Part shown: positions 9,106 through 18,354 of the stretch, in pieces | Position numbering within the stretch: the first letter of the stretch is position 1 | Layout: every line of letters begins with the position of its first letter | NCBI RefSeq assembly: GCF_021398715.1 | Contig: NZ_CP090347.1 | Location: forward strand, 2,666,001 to 2,730,000 | Origin: Microbacterium binotii | GTDB taxonomy: Bacteria; Actinomycetota; Actinomycetes; Actinomycetales; Microbacteriaceae | DNA length: 64,000 nucleotides | Reading direction: 5' to 3' | The notes under the pieces: model-generated | Told to the model about the DNA's origin: nothing | The model's database searches: none | What the model saw: only the letters and a program-made list of their open reading frames with translations | Position numbers and translations under genes: made by a program

Positions 9106-9124
9106 GCAGGTAAGCACAGCCTAA
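9106..9124 (-). promoter_or_regulatory. IdeR/DtxR-type iron box
   Basis: Read on the minus strand, this 19-mer (TTAGGCTGTGCTTACCTGC) matches 13 of 19 positions of the DtxR/IdeR consensus and keeps both half-sites TTAGG and ACCT. It lies 53-71 nt before the start of the siderophore-binding lipoprotein, where an iron-loaded repressor would block transcription of the whole uptake operon. No dtxR/ideR gene is in the window. Confidence 0.75.
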
Positions 9125-9386
9125 CCAACCTTGCCGTCGTCTCTCGACCCGTCCACAACCCGCCCCGCGACGTCCGCACGGCCGCTCGCTCGCCGGACGC
9201 CCCATGAGGCCCTTGCGCTCCCACCCGCCCCACCCGTCGTGCAGCTGTCGCGACGCTCGGCCGGTTCCGGGCGAATCGGCGGGTGAAAACGCGGCGCCAG
9301 CCGCATCCGCCCACGTGGCGCGGAGATAGGTTCGCGTCGCCGGATGAACCCGACGCACCGGCCCAAGATTCGCTCCGGACTGGGGG

Positions 9387-9420
9387 CAGTGGGGTGGGGC
9401 AGCGACGCCCCACCCCACTG
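9387..9420 (+). promoter_or_regulatory. Perfect 14-bp hairpin upstream of the LuxR-type gene
   Basis: CAGTGGGGTGGGGC at 9387-9400 is the exact complement of 9407-9420 with a 6-nt loop. It stands 48 nt before the ATG of the LuxR-type regulator. It could be a terminator for an unseen transcript, an attenuator in the leader, or a dyad operator; no T tract follows. The rest of the 415-nt divergent spacer (9054-9468) shows only the iron box. Confidence 0.5.
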
Positions 9421-9468
9421 GACTCGTCGACCCCTCCTCCTCCGACGGCCAGACGATGCGAGACAGCC

Positions 9469-10935
9469 ATGACACCGGATGCGGCGACCCGAGCGCAGCC
9501 CGTCTCCGCGTACGAGGCGGCGGTGCGCGCGCTGCTGTCTCCGCTACCGGGGGAGCCGATCCTGACGGCATCCGATCGCGAGGCGCTCTTTGCGGCGTCC
9601 GCTCTGCCGCCCGGCATCCCCGGGGCGCGCTTCGTCGTCTCCGCCGGTACGGTGATCGCCCTGCTCGGGAGCGGTCGCCATGGTCGCGCCGCCGAGACGG
9701 CCGCCAAGCTCGCCGCGGAAGCAGACGAGCTGCGGGTGCACACGGCGCCCTCTCTGCTGCCGGACGTGTACAGCGCGATCGGCGACGGCCTGCTGGCGGT
9801 CGGCGAGACGCGACGCGCGCACCGATTCGCCGACGCAGCGGCGCGTATGGCGCACGAGCACGGCCGCGAGGCGTCGGCCTATCGCGCACACGGGATCGCG
9901 GCGCTCGCCCTCGCGATGAGCGGCGAGCACGCGGCGGCGACGGATCTGGTCGCGACCGCCTCCGCCCTCGCCGACCGCTACGGCTGGCCGCGCTCCGAGA
10001 CCGCGTACCACCTGCTGCTCGCGCACGCCCTGCGCGCGGAGGCGCGGGGTGACGCGGCGGAGCTGCAGACCGTGGCGGAAGAGATGCGGGACTCGGCGTC
10101 GGATGTGCGCTGGCTGCTCTCGTCGTGGGCGGTGTCGGCGGTCGCGGCATTGCTCGACGGCGACAGCGCCACCGCCATCGCGCACTCGCGCCAGGTGACC
10201 TCGACGGTCGCCGCCGGCAGCGCCCCGCCCGCGCTGCGCGGCTTCGCCCTCGGCGCACACGCCGATGCGCTCGTGCTGCGCGGAGAGCCCTCGCGGGCGC
10301 TCGCGATGCTGGACGGCGAAGCCTCGACGATGGATCACTGCGTGTGCCTCGACGGGCTGCGCGCGGGCGCCTACCTCCACCTCGGAGACCTCTCGGCCGC
10401 GCTGCGCGCCACGGCGCCGTGCATGCGAGGCGCCGCGCACCACTCGCACCGGACGCTCGGTCGCGTTCTGCTCACACGTGCGCTGGTGTTCGAACGGCTC
10501 GGAAGACGGGATGCGGCGCGGGCATCGCTCGAAGACGCACTGAGCGTGTGGACCGACCCGCGGGAGGCCTTCGTCTCCCCCCTGCTCCCGCTGCGGGAGG
10601 TGGCACCGGTGGCGGCGGCGCTCGTGCGCAGGCCCGCGCTCCAAGAGCGATTCGCGCAGATCCTTGCACGTGCAGACGCCGGTGTCCGCGCCTCCGTGCG
10701 CGCGGCGACGCCGCCCCTGCTGCTCACCCGCCGCGAGCGCGAGGTCGCCTACGCGCTTCGCACGAGCAGCCATGCGACCAACGCGGAACTCGCCGCATCC
10801 CTGCACGTGTCGGTCAACACGCTGAAGACGCAGCTGAAGACGCTCTATGCCAAGGTCGGTGCCCACGAACGCCGCGGCGCAGTGCGGATGCTGGAGTCCG
10901 TCGGCTTCTACGACGTGCCCTTCGACGCGCGCTGA
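9469..10935 (+). CDS. LuxR-family transcriptional regulator with helical repeat sensor
   Basis: This 488-residue protein has a C-terminal LuxR/GerE helix-turn-helix at about 425-485 (LTRREREVAYAL, NAELAASLHVSVNTLKTQLKTLYAKVGAHER). About 400 residues of Ala-rich, TPR-like helical repeats precede it. The layout resembles MalT/LAL-type regulators, but no Walker A P-loop is visible, so it looks like an ATPase-less member. The ATG at 9469 is the first good start after a strong hairpin at 9387-9420; upstream in-frame sequence is promoter-like. It is monocistronic and divergent from the siderophore operon. Target genes are unknown. Confidence 0.85.
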   Translation: MTPDAATRAQPVSAYEAAVRALLSPLPGEPILTASDREALFAASALPPGIPGARFVVSAGTVIALLGSGRHGRAAETAAKLAAEADELRVHTAPSLLPDVYSAIGDGLLAVGETRRAHRFADAAARMAHEHGREASAYRAHGIAALALAMSGEHAAATDLVATASALADRYGWPRSETAYHLLLAHALRAEARGDAAELQTVAEEMRDSASDVRWLLSSWAVSAVAALLDGDSATAIAHSRQVTSTVAAGSAPPALRGFALGAHADALVLRGEPSRALAMLDGEASTMDHCVCLDGLRAGAYLHLGDLSAALRATAPCMRGAAHHSHRTLGRVLLTRALVFERLGRRDAARASLEDALSVWTDPREAFVSPLLPLREVAPVAAALVRRPALQERFAQILARADAGVRASVRAATPPLLLTRREREVAYALRTSSHATNAELAASLHVSVNTLKTQLKTLYAKVGAHERRGAVRMLESVGFYDVPFDAR

Positions 10936-11022
10936 CGCCGCCCCTCCTCATCCGACACGGCCCTCACGCGCGCGGCGAGGCCGCCCCTCGCACCCTCCGG
11001 CCGCGCGGCGGGCACGTCGCGC

Positions 11023-11097
11023 GCGCCCGAACTCCTGCACAATCCGCCCGGGCCCGCCCGTCCATCCCCGACGCGCCCGTTCTGCAGGAGTTCGGCC
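11023..11097. repeat. Inverted-repeat doublet, GAACTCCTGCA family (copy 2)
   Basis: CGAACTCCTGCA at 11028-11039 and its complement at 11082-11093 flank a 42-nt GC-rich loop. It lies in the 438-nt spacer between the LuxR-type gene and the SdrD-like wall protein; nothing else is recognisable in that spacer. Confidence 0.75.
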
Positions 11098-11373
11098 CGG
11101 CCCGGGCCCCGCACCCGGGTTAGCCCGCGGGTGAACCCGGCACACCGCATCCGCCGCCTCCCTCACCCGCCCTCACCCGATCGGCAGCGCCATCGACGCA
11201 TCGCGGATACCCCAGGTGACGGGCCGGGTGATCTTGCCGAGCGACCCGATGGATGCGGCCGGCGCCCCGGCAGACTGCGAGCCGGACGGCGTGTACCCGG
11301 CGTGCGTCTGCCCGGCGCCGACGCGTTCCCCGAACGCGCGACGCCGGATTCCGTCCTGTGTGAAAGGCTCGCG

Positions 11374-14300
11374 ATGCGATCACCCTCCCCCCGTTCCGCC
11401 GCCGTGCGGCTCACCGCGGGCACCACCGCGGTGGCCGTCGTGGCGGCGCTGTGCACGTTGGCCGGCGCGAGCGCCGCGTCGGCGGCCGGCTCCACCTCCG
11501 GCACCGTCAGCGGCCTCGCGTTCCGCGACTTCGCGGCCAACGGCGTGTACGACACCGGTAGCTCGGCCGGCAGCGGCCTGGCCAACGACCTGCCTCTCGC
11601 CGGCGTGGGCGTCACCGCGGTCGACCGCGACGGCACGGTCGTGGCCACGGCCACCACCGACGCGTCGGGTGCGTACACGCTGGCGGTCTCGGGGGCTGCG
11701 ACAGACAGCGTCCGCGTCGAGTTCGCCCTCTCCCCCGCGCAGCTTTCGGAGGGGTACTTCCCCGGCGCCCATGGCTCGGACAGCGGCACCAGCGTGCAGT
11801 TCGTGCAGCTGGGAGCGACGGATGTGGACTTCGCGGCCCTCGTGCCCGAGGACTACGTCCAGCCTGCACCGCAGGTCGCGGTGGCCGCACAGATCGGCGG
11901 CGACCCGTCGGGCCGCGGCAGCGCCGACTACAACGGCATCGTGAGCGTCGATTGGTGGGCGAGCTCTTCCGCCTCGCTCGCCAAGATCGATGACACGACC
12001 GCAGCCGGGACCGGCACCGGCGCGATCTGGGGCCTCGCGTATGACGCGAAGAAGGACGTCGTCTACTCGTCCGCCGTGCTGCGCCGGTTCGCCGGCCTCG
12101 GCGAGGGCGGGCTCGGCGGGGTGTACGCGACGGATCGCGCGACCGGACAGACCACCCTCCTGGCAGACCTCGAGCAGCTCGGCGTCGACGTCGGCGCCGC
12201 CGACCTCAACGCGGCTCTCGGTGTGGCGCCGACGGCGGATGCGGCTGATCAGAACGCCGCGAGGGGTCTCGTCTCCGACCCCGACGTCGCCACGTACGAT
12301 CACGAGGTCTACGGCCTCGTGGGCAAGACGGGAATCGGCGGGATCGCTTACTCGGCGGAGCTGGGTCGCTTGTTCGTCGTGAACGTGCACGAGAACACGC
12401 TCCTGTCGATCGCACTTCCGGCGGGCGGCGGCGCCCCGACGGCGTCGGACGTCACGACGATCCCCTTGCCCTCGCCCGCGGCGGCGGGATCCAGCTGGCA
12501 TCCGTGGGCGGTCAGCGTGCATCGCGGGCTCGTCTATGTCGGCGGCGTCACGAGCCCGGATGCGGGCACGGACCGCTCCGGGCTGAACGCGCTGGCCTAC
12601 ACCTCGCCCGCCGCCTCGGCGGGGACCTGGACACCGGTTCTCTCGGCGCCGCTGGATTACGCGCGCGGCTCTGCGTTCGGCGACGGCAACGGCGGCCCCA
12701 ACGCCACCCACTGGAACGTGTGGCAGGACGAGTGGGATGCGAGCCTGATCGCAACCAGCGGTGACGCGATCACCTTCCCGCAACCGATCTTCGCGTCGAT
12801 GAGCTTCAACGCGTACGGCGAGATGGAGCTGGGTTTCAGCGACCGGTTCGGCGCGCAGAACGGGCAGAACAACTACCGCCCCGACCCGACCGAGTCCGAC
12901 CCGGCCACGTACCGCACCTACTCGGCGGGTGACGCTCTGGTGGCCGCCCCCGATGGCACGGGTGCGTTCGTCCTCGAGTCCGACGGCACGGTCGGCGGGC
13001 GCTCGGCCGCCTGGGCGGGCCCCGTCTCGGCCGGTGTCGGAAACGGGCAGGGTCCCGGCGGTGGCGAGTTCGTGCAGGACTACGCGATGGGTCACGGCGC
13101 GGGCGCCACCGACGCGCAGCAGGAGATCATGTCGGGGGCCACGGCGGCCGTTCCCGGTCTCGGACTCACGATGCGTACGATCGTCGACGTCCCGAACCTC
13201 TCCGGCACCCCGCCGTACGAGTTGCAGGACGGGACGTCCGGCCTAGGGTGGTCGCGCGCCTCGGACGGCAGCATGAGGCAGGCCAACGTCGTCGAAGGTG
13301 TGGGCTTCGCCAAGGCGGGCGGCCTCGGCGGCGTGGCGGTGCTGGCGCGGCTGGCGCCGGTCGAGATCGGCAACCGCGTGTGGTTCGACGCCGATCAGGA
13401 CGGCATTCAGGATGCGGACGAGCCTGCCGTCGCGGGCGTGACGGTGTCGCTGACGGATGCGTCGGGCAACCCGGTCACCGATGCCGACGGCAACCCGGTG
13501 GCACCGGTCGTGACAGGGCCCGGCGGCGAGTACTACTTCACCAACCTGGTGCCGAACCGCACCTACACGGTGACCTTCGCGACACCGACCACGGGTACGT
13601 GGGACGGGGGTTCGACGTTCGGCGAGGTGCCGTGGACGGCGATGTCGTTCACCGACCAGGCGCAGGGATCCGACCCGTCGACCGACTCGAACGTGAACTC
13701 CTCCGGTGTCGCCACGGTCGCCGTGGGCGGACCCGGTCAGAACGATCACACGATCGATGCCGGTCTCGTGGCCGACGTCACGTTCACCGTCACCAAGCGC
13801 ATCGCGGCGGGAAGCCCTGCGCCGCTGGCGGGGCAGACCTTCACGATCGATGTGGCCGGGCGCGACTTCCGCGGTCTCGACTACGCGGTCGCACCGGCAT
13901 CCGTCGACCTCACGGCCGACTCCACCTCCCCCGCGATCACGGTTCCGATCGGCACGAAGGTGCGGGTCAGCGAGTCGGGCGACGATTCGATCGCCTCGTA
14001 CGTGGCGACGTACGGCACCCAGACCCCGGATGCGGACGGCTATGCGCTCGTGGTCGGGACGGGTTCCGCTCCCACCGCCGTGGAGGTGACCAACACGCTC
14101 CGCCAGCCCGGGACGTTCTCGATCGCGAAGGCGCTCGACGACCCGTCGGTGTCGCTGAGCGAGCTGGGCGCCACGACGTTCACGGTCGCCGTGGGCGTCA
14201 ACGGGACCGCGGCCGGCACGGTGCAGTTGTCGTCGGCGAACGGCTTCGCCTACTCCTCCGGCGCCTACCCGGTGGGCACGCGCATCACCCTCACCGAGAC

Positions 14301-16269
14301 CGGCGAGACCGGCTCCCCGGTGTGGGCCGACTGGGGCAACCCGTCGTGGAGCACCGGTGACGCCGATGGCGACGGCACGGCCGAGATCGTCGTCGGCGAG
14401 GGGGCGAACGCCGCCCTCACCCTGACGAACGACATCACCGTGCTGACCGGCGGCTTCGACGTGCTGAAGGACGTCACCGGCTCCGGCGCCGATCGAGTGC
14501 CGGACGACTTCACCTTCACGCTCGAGTACAGCGTCGACGGCGGCACCACGTGGGCGCCGCTGCAGCTGACCGACGGCCAGACGGTGGACGGTCCGCAGGA
14601 CCTGCGCGTCGGCACCGTGGTGCAGGTGCGCGAGGTCGCTCCGACCGGACCCGCGGACGTCACCTGGCAGACGCCGGTGTTCAGCGGGACCGGCGTGACG
14701 CCCGGTCAGCCGGCGACGCTCACGATCGGCGCGGCGGGCGAGGTGCATGTGCTGCTCGAGAACCCGACCGAGCCGAGCAACGGGCAGTTCTCGCTGCTGA
14801 AGGAGGTCACGGGTCCGGGCGAGCCGCTGCTCGCTCCGGGCACGGTGTTCCCCGTCACCTACAGCTACCCGGGTCAGCCCGGCGGAGCCCAGACGGTGAA
14901 CCTCACCAACGGCACCCCGTGGTCCTCCCCCGCCCTCCCGACGGGCACGGTCGTCACCGTGACAGAGGGCGCTCCCACCGGCGGACTGCCGGACGGCGCG
15001 AGCTGGGGCACGCCCTCGCTCGAGATCGACGGCGTCGACGCCCCTAACGGCGCGACGCTCACGATCGGCGCCGACAGCACGGTGGCCGTGGTCGTCGACA
15101 ACCCCACCGACGTCACCCCGAGCGTGGAGCTCACCAAGGGCGACGGGGATGCGGGTTCCGCCACGATCGTGCACGAGGCCGACTCGGTCGACACCGGTGA
15201 GGCGTACCGTCCGGGCGAGACCCGGTCGATCGTGATCCGGGTCACGAACACGGGCCCCGAACCGCTGCGCGAGGTCGACCTGAGCGATCTCACGACGGCG
15301 GGCGGCGCGATCGCGTCGCTGCGGTGGAACTTCCCCGACCTCTCGTCGACGGATGCGGTGTGGGACGCCGCATCAGGAACCTGGAGCGCGGCGTGGGGCG
15401 CCACCTTCGAACCGGGCACGGCGACCTGGGCCGTGGGCGACGTCATCGTGGGCACCGCGACGCTGACCATGAACGGCTCGGACGATCCGCACCAGGACAT
15501 CGCGTCGGTGTCGGCGAAGGGCGCGTTCTCGGGCAAGACCGTCGGCGACGACAACCCGTACAACGCGTTCACGGGCGGCATCCAGGTGATCAAGTACGAC
15601 GGGCAGAAGCCCGACCCGCTCGTGGGGGGTCCCGGCGGCTGGATCACTCCGACGAAGCCGCTGGTGAACGAGGCGCAGGACGCGAACACGCCGCAGACCG
15701 CGGTCGCGTACCCGGTCGACAAGGCGCAGAAGGTGCGCTGGGTCGTCACCAACACGGGCAAGACGTGGCTGACGAACCTGACGCTGGTCGAGGTCACCTC
15801 CGACGCGCCCGCCATCGGCAGCGACTGGACGGCCGATCTGTCGGCCTTCGGCGGACCCTCGGACTACTCGTTCGTGAAGGACGGGGCGTGGGCCGGGCTC
15901 TTCCCGCCGGGAGCCTCCTTCTTCGCGGAGGGGACGCTGAAGATGCCGGGGAACGACACGCACGCCGACACGGTCACGGTGACCGGGACGCTCGTCGTCC
16001 CCAAGCCGGACCCCACGACGGGCCTGCCGACCGGCGAGCCGCTGCTCGACGACTCCGGCAACCCGGTGATCGCGAAGGACGGCTCCGGCTCGCCGATCGT
16101 CTTCATCGACGACGACCCGTTCCACGCTCGCACTCCCGCGCCCCCGCTGGCGATCACGGGTAGTGAGGTGCCGTGGGCGGCCGGCGGTGTGGCCGCGGTG
16201 ATGCTCCTGCTGGGCGCAGGAATCGTCATCCTGGCCGGGTGGCGTCGCCGTACCCGAAGCGGCCACTGA
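11374..16269 (+). CDS. Giant SdrD-like wall-anchored surface protein
   Basis: This 1631-residue secreted protein has a signal peptide ending near ASA (residue 37). It contains a prealbumin-like domain (VSGLAFRDFAANGVYDTG), a long beta-rich region (about 190-650), and a SdrD B-type repeat near 660-755 (IGNRVWFDADQDGIQD with the DxDxDG calcium loop). Four DUF5979-type Ig-like repeats follow from about 800 (FTVTKRIA, FSIAKALD, FDVLKDVT, FSLLKEVT), then a DUF11-like domain near 1250. The end is LAITG, hydrophobic helix, WRRRTRSGH, a variant sortase signal. The ATG at 11374 follows GAAAGG. It is likely a stalk or adhesin; function is inferred from architecture. Confidence 0.88.
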   Translation: MRSPSPRSAAVRLTAGTTAVAVVAALCTLAGASAASAAGSTSGTVSGLAFRDFAANGVYDTGSSAGSGLANDLPLAGVGVTAVDRDGTVVATATTDASGAYTLAVSGAATDSVRVEFALSPAQLSEGYFPGAHGSDSGTSVQFVQLGATDVDFAALVPEDYVQPAPQVAVAAQIGGDPSGRGSADYNGIVSVDWWASSSASLAKIDDTTAAGTGTGAIWGLAYDAKKDVVYSSAVLRRFAGLGEGGLGGVYATDRATGQTTLLADLEQLGVDVGAADLNAALGVAPTADAADQNAARGLVSDPDVATYDHEVYGLVGKTGIGGIAYSAELGRLFVVNVHENTLLSIALPAGGGAPTASDVTTIPLPSPAAAGSSWHPWAVSVHRGLVYVGGVTSPDAGTDRSGLNALAYTSPAASAGTWTPVLSAPLDYARGSAFGDGNGGPNATHWNVWQDEWDASLIATSGDAITFPQPIFASMSFNAYGEMELGFSDRFGAQNGQNNYRPDPTESDPATYRTYSAGDALVAAPDGTGAFVLESDGTVGGRSAAWAGPVSAGVGNGQGPGGGEFVQDYAMGHGAGATDAQQEIMSGATAAVPGLGLTMRTIVDVPNLSGTPPYELQDGTSGLGWSRASDGSMRQANVVEGVGFAKAGGLGGVAVLARLAPVEIGNRVWFDADQDGIQDADEPAVAGVTVSLTDASGNPVTDADGNPVAPVVTGPGGEYYFTNLVPNRTYTVTFATPTTGTWDGGSTFGEVPWTAMSFTDQAQGSDPSTDSNVNSSGVATVAVGGPGQNDHTIDAGLVADVTFTVTKRIAAGSPAPLAGQTFTIDVAGRDFRGLDYAVAPASVDLTADSTSPAITVPIGTKVRVSESGDDSIASYVATYGTQTPDADGYALVVGTGSAPTAVEVTNTLRQPGTFSIAKALDDPSVSLSELGATTFTVAVGVNGTAAGTVQLSSANGFAYSSGAYPVGTRITLTETGETGSPVWADWGNPSWSTGDADGDGTAEIVVGEGANAALTLTNDITVLTGGFDVLKDVTGSGADRVPDDFTFTLEYSVDGGTTWAPLQLTDGQTVDGPQDLRVGTVVQVREVAPTGPADVTWQTPVFSGTGVTPGQPATLTIGAAGEVHVLLENPTEPSNGQFSLLKEVTGPGEPLLAPGTVFPVTYSYPGQPGGAQTVNLTNGTPWSSPALPTGTVVTVTEGAPTGGLPDGASWGTPSLEIDGVDAPNGATLTIGADSTVAVVVDNPTDVTPSVELTKGDGDAGSATIVHEADSVDTGEAYRPGETRSIVIRVTNTGPEPLREVDLSDLTTAGGAIASLRWNFPDLSSTDAVWDAASGTWSAAWGATFEPGTATWAVGDVIVGTATLTMNGSDDPHQDIASVSAKGAFSGKTVGDDNPYNAFTGGIQVIKYDGQKPDPLVGGPGGWITPTKPLVNEAQDANTPQTAVAYPVDKAQKVRWVVTNTGKTWLTNLTLVEVTSDAPAIGSDWTADLSAFGGPSDYSFVKDGAWAGLFPPGASFFAEGTLKMPGNDTHADTVTVTGTLVVPKPDPTTGLPTGEPLLDDSGNPVIAKDGSGSPIVFIDDDPFHARTPAPPLAITGSEVPWAAGGVAAVMLLLGAGIVILAGWRRRTRSGH

Positions 16270-16284
16270 CCCACCCTCCCTCAT

Positions 16285-16317
16285 GCCCGCAGGCGCCCTT
16301 CCCAGGGCCCTGCGGGC
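16285..16317. terminator. Bidirectional terminator hairpin
   Basis: GCCCGCAGG at 16285-16293 pairs with CCTGCGGGC at 16309-16317. It sits in the 90-nt gap between two convergent genes ending at 16269 and 16360, so it can serve both. Confidence 0.65.
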
Positions 16318-16359
16318 GTGACCCGTTCCCGGCGAGCGCAGCGAGCCGAAACGCCGGGC

Positions 16360-17643
16360 TCAGCCCCAGAGCATGGCCTCCACGTCGTCCACGAGCGCCG
16401 GCGCACCGCCCGCCATCGCGATCCGCTCGCCGATCCGACGGGATGCGGCGGCGTACCGCGGATCCGCCAGCACACGGTCGACGGCACGGCCGATCTGCGA
16501 CGGCGACGGCCGGCCGGTGCCGAGGCTGACGCCGGCGCCGGAGAACTGCACACGCGCCGAGGTCTCGACCTTGTCCTCGCTGTCGCCGGCCACGACGATC
16601 GGCACCCCGTGACGCATGGCCTGGTGCAGGCCCCCGTACCCGCCGTTCGTGACGAAGACGTTCGTGCGAGGCAGCAGGCGGTCGTAGGGCAGGTAGTCCG
16701 CGGCGAACGCGTTGCGCGGCAGCGGCGGCAGATCGGATGCGGCCCGCCCGCCGGCGGTGAGCACCACCTGCACCGGGCGGTCGGCGAGAGCCTGCAGTGA
16801 CGGGCCGATGAGCTCGGAGAAGTCCGTGTTCGCGACGGTCCCCTGTGTCACGTGCACGACGGGCACGTCCGGGTCGAGGCGGTCGATGAGCTCCCCCGCG
16901 GATCCGCTGGATGCGGCGGGCGCCGCCATCGGCCCGTAGAAGCGGAGGTGCGCGGGGGCGTCGCTGCGCGGGTACTCGAACTCGGCGACGGTGAACTGCG
17001 CGAGCAGGTCGCTGCGCGCGAGCACGTCCATGAAGAAGGCGCCGTCGAGTCCCGGGGCGTCGAGTCGGGCGAGCAGGTCGTCGAGCGCCCGGTGGGCGCC
17101 CGACAGCACCCAGCGGGCGGAGCGGTTGAGCACCGCATCCCGCATCCGTCCGACGGCTCGCCGGCGCGCCGGGACGATACCGAGTCCGTAGGGCGGGCAA
17201 TCCCGGCTGGAGAAGCCGGCGGGGCCGACGCCGCACATGACGACGAGGGGGCGTTCGGATGCGGGGCGCGCGAGCAGCCCCTGCACGCCGAGGAACGTCA
17301 TGTCGTGGAAGACGACGTCGACGGGCTCTTCCTCGAGGAGGGCGTCGAGCTTCTGCGCGGCGGGCAGCGCCGGGCGCACGAAGGCCTCCTCCACGCCGGC
17401 GTTGATCGTCGCGATGCCGCGGTTGCGTCCGGCGGCACCCACGGAGTCGAGCGTGTCCGCCTCCGCCGGGAGGGCGACGAACTCGACGCCCGCAGCCCGC
17501 ACGCGATCCGCGTGGCGCGAGCCCGTCAGCATCCGTACCCGCCACCCGCGGCGCCGCAGCTCCCGCCCGACGACGAGCATCGGGTCGACGTGGCCCACGG
17601 CGGGCATCGCGCAGAGCAGCGCGGACCGATTCGTAATTGACAT
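16360..17643 (-). CDS. GT1-family glycosyltransferase (macrolide/UDP-glycosyltransferase type)
   Basis: This 427-residue enzyme has the two-domain GT-B fold of the MGT/UGT family. The N-terminal acceptor domain has GHVDPMLVVGRELRRRGW, and the C-terminal donor domain has VTQGTVANTDF, VFVTNGGYGGLHQAMRHGVPIV and DKVETSARV, the nucleotide-sugar-binding region. Members glycosylate small hydrophobic molecules such as macrolides, lipids or flavonoids. It is divergent from a membrane-protein/TetR pair with a 55-nt spacer, a common arrangement for a TetR-controlled resistance or modification gene. Start ATG at 17643 has no clear Shine-Dalgarno. The acceptor is unknown. Confidence 0.85.
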   Translation of the reverse strand: MSITNRSALLCAMPAVGHVDPMLVVGRELRRRGWRVRMLTGSRHADRVRAAGVEFVALPAEADTLDSVGAAGRNRGIATINAGVEEAFVRPALPAAQKLDALLEEEPVDVVFHDMTFLGVQGLLARPASERPLVVMCGVGPAGFSSRDCPPYGLGIVPARRRAVGRMRDAVLNRSARWVLSGAHRALDDLLARLDAPGLDGAFFMDVLARSDLLAQFTVAEFEYPRSDAPAHLRFYGPMAAPAASSGSAGELIDRLDPDVPVVHVTQGTVANTDFSELIGPSLQALADRPVQVVLTAGGRAASDLPPLPRNAFAADYLPYDRLLPRTNVFVTNGGYGGLHQAMRHGVPIVVAGDSEDKVETSARVQFSGAGVSLGTGRPSPSQIGRAVDRVLADPRYAAASRRIGERIAMAGGAPALVDDVEAMLWG

Positions 17644-17665
17644 GTTCGCCACACTAATGGATATT
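17637..17665 (+). promoter_or_regulatory. Sigma70-type promoter for the membrane protein/TetR pair
   Basis: A perfect TTGACA (17637-17642) is followed after exactly 17 nt by GATATT (17660-17665), about 34 nt before the ATG at 17699. The -35 element overlaps the first codons of the divergent glycosyltransferase gene, so the two genes share one compact control region. Confidence 0.6.
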
Positions 17666-17698
17666 GAGGCACACCAACAGATCCGGGGAGGACCGATC

Positions 17699-18352
17699 AT
17701 GAGCACAGTAACCACGCGGGCGACCACGAAGCATCCCGCCTTCGCCGAGACGGATGCGAGGGCGTGGGCACGATGGGGCGGCGGTCTGATCGCCGTGGGC
17801 GGCGCGACCCTGGCTGCGGCGACCGTGGTCGAGGTCGGGCTCCGCACCGATCCGACCGGCCCGAACCTGCCGCTGCTCGCCGTGCTGTTCCTGGCGAGCG
17901 CGGCGATCCTCGCCGTGGCGATGCTGCCCCTCGCGCTGGGCACGATGGCGGCGAACGGGATCACGGGGAGCCGGGTGCGGGGCACCTTCGCGCTACTCGG
18001 CTTCGGGGCCGTGTTCTTCGCGAACCAGCTCGTCTACTACGTGATGACCTACGGCATGCAGGGCCGCGCGGATGCGACACTGGGATGGCTGCCGCTCACC
18101 CTCGGGATCGTGCAGCTCGTGCTCCTGATCGTCGGCGCTGTGGGGGCCGTGCGCGCCGGGATCGCGACGGGTGCGGCGCGATGGGCGCTGCTGGCACTGG
18201 CCGCGGTCGTCGCGGTCGCGGGCGGCATCGCGTCGGCGAGCGACGACGCGGCGACCGTCACGATCGCGCTTCTGTCGTCGTGCGTGGCGCAGATCGTCGT
18301 CGGCGCGGTGTTCCTCGCTGCGCGTCCGGCCGCGAGCGGCGGTACGGTCTGA
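17699..18352 (+). CDS. Multi-pass membrane protein of unknown function
   Basis: This 217-residue protein has about six hydrophobic segments (LIAVGGATLAAATVVEV, LLAVLFLASAAILAVAMLPL, FALLGFGAVFFANQLVYYVM and further ones), with no motif I recognise. The ATG at 17699 follows a strong GGGGAGG at 5-9 nt. It precedes the TetR gene by only 2 nt, so the two form an operon driven by the promoter at 17637. It may be a transporter-like or sensor partner of the regulator; no catalytic residues stand out. Confidence 0.75.
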   Translation: MSTVTTRATTKHPAFAETDARAWARWGGGLIAVGGATLAAATVVEVGLRTDPTGPNLPLLAVLFLASAAILAVAMLPLALGTMAANGITGSRVRGTFALLGFGAVFFANQLVYYVMTYGMQGRADATLGWLPLTLGIVQLVLLIVGAVGAVRAGIATGAARWALLALAAVVAVAGGIASASDDAATVTIALLSSCVAQIVVGAVFLAARPAASGGTV

Positions 18353-18354
18353 GG

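Noticed and set aside
9231..9256. Single CGTCGTGCAGCTGTCGC resembling one arm of the 4258-4271 repeat
   Set aside because: No inverted partner nearby, so it is not called as a doublet copy.
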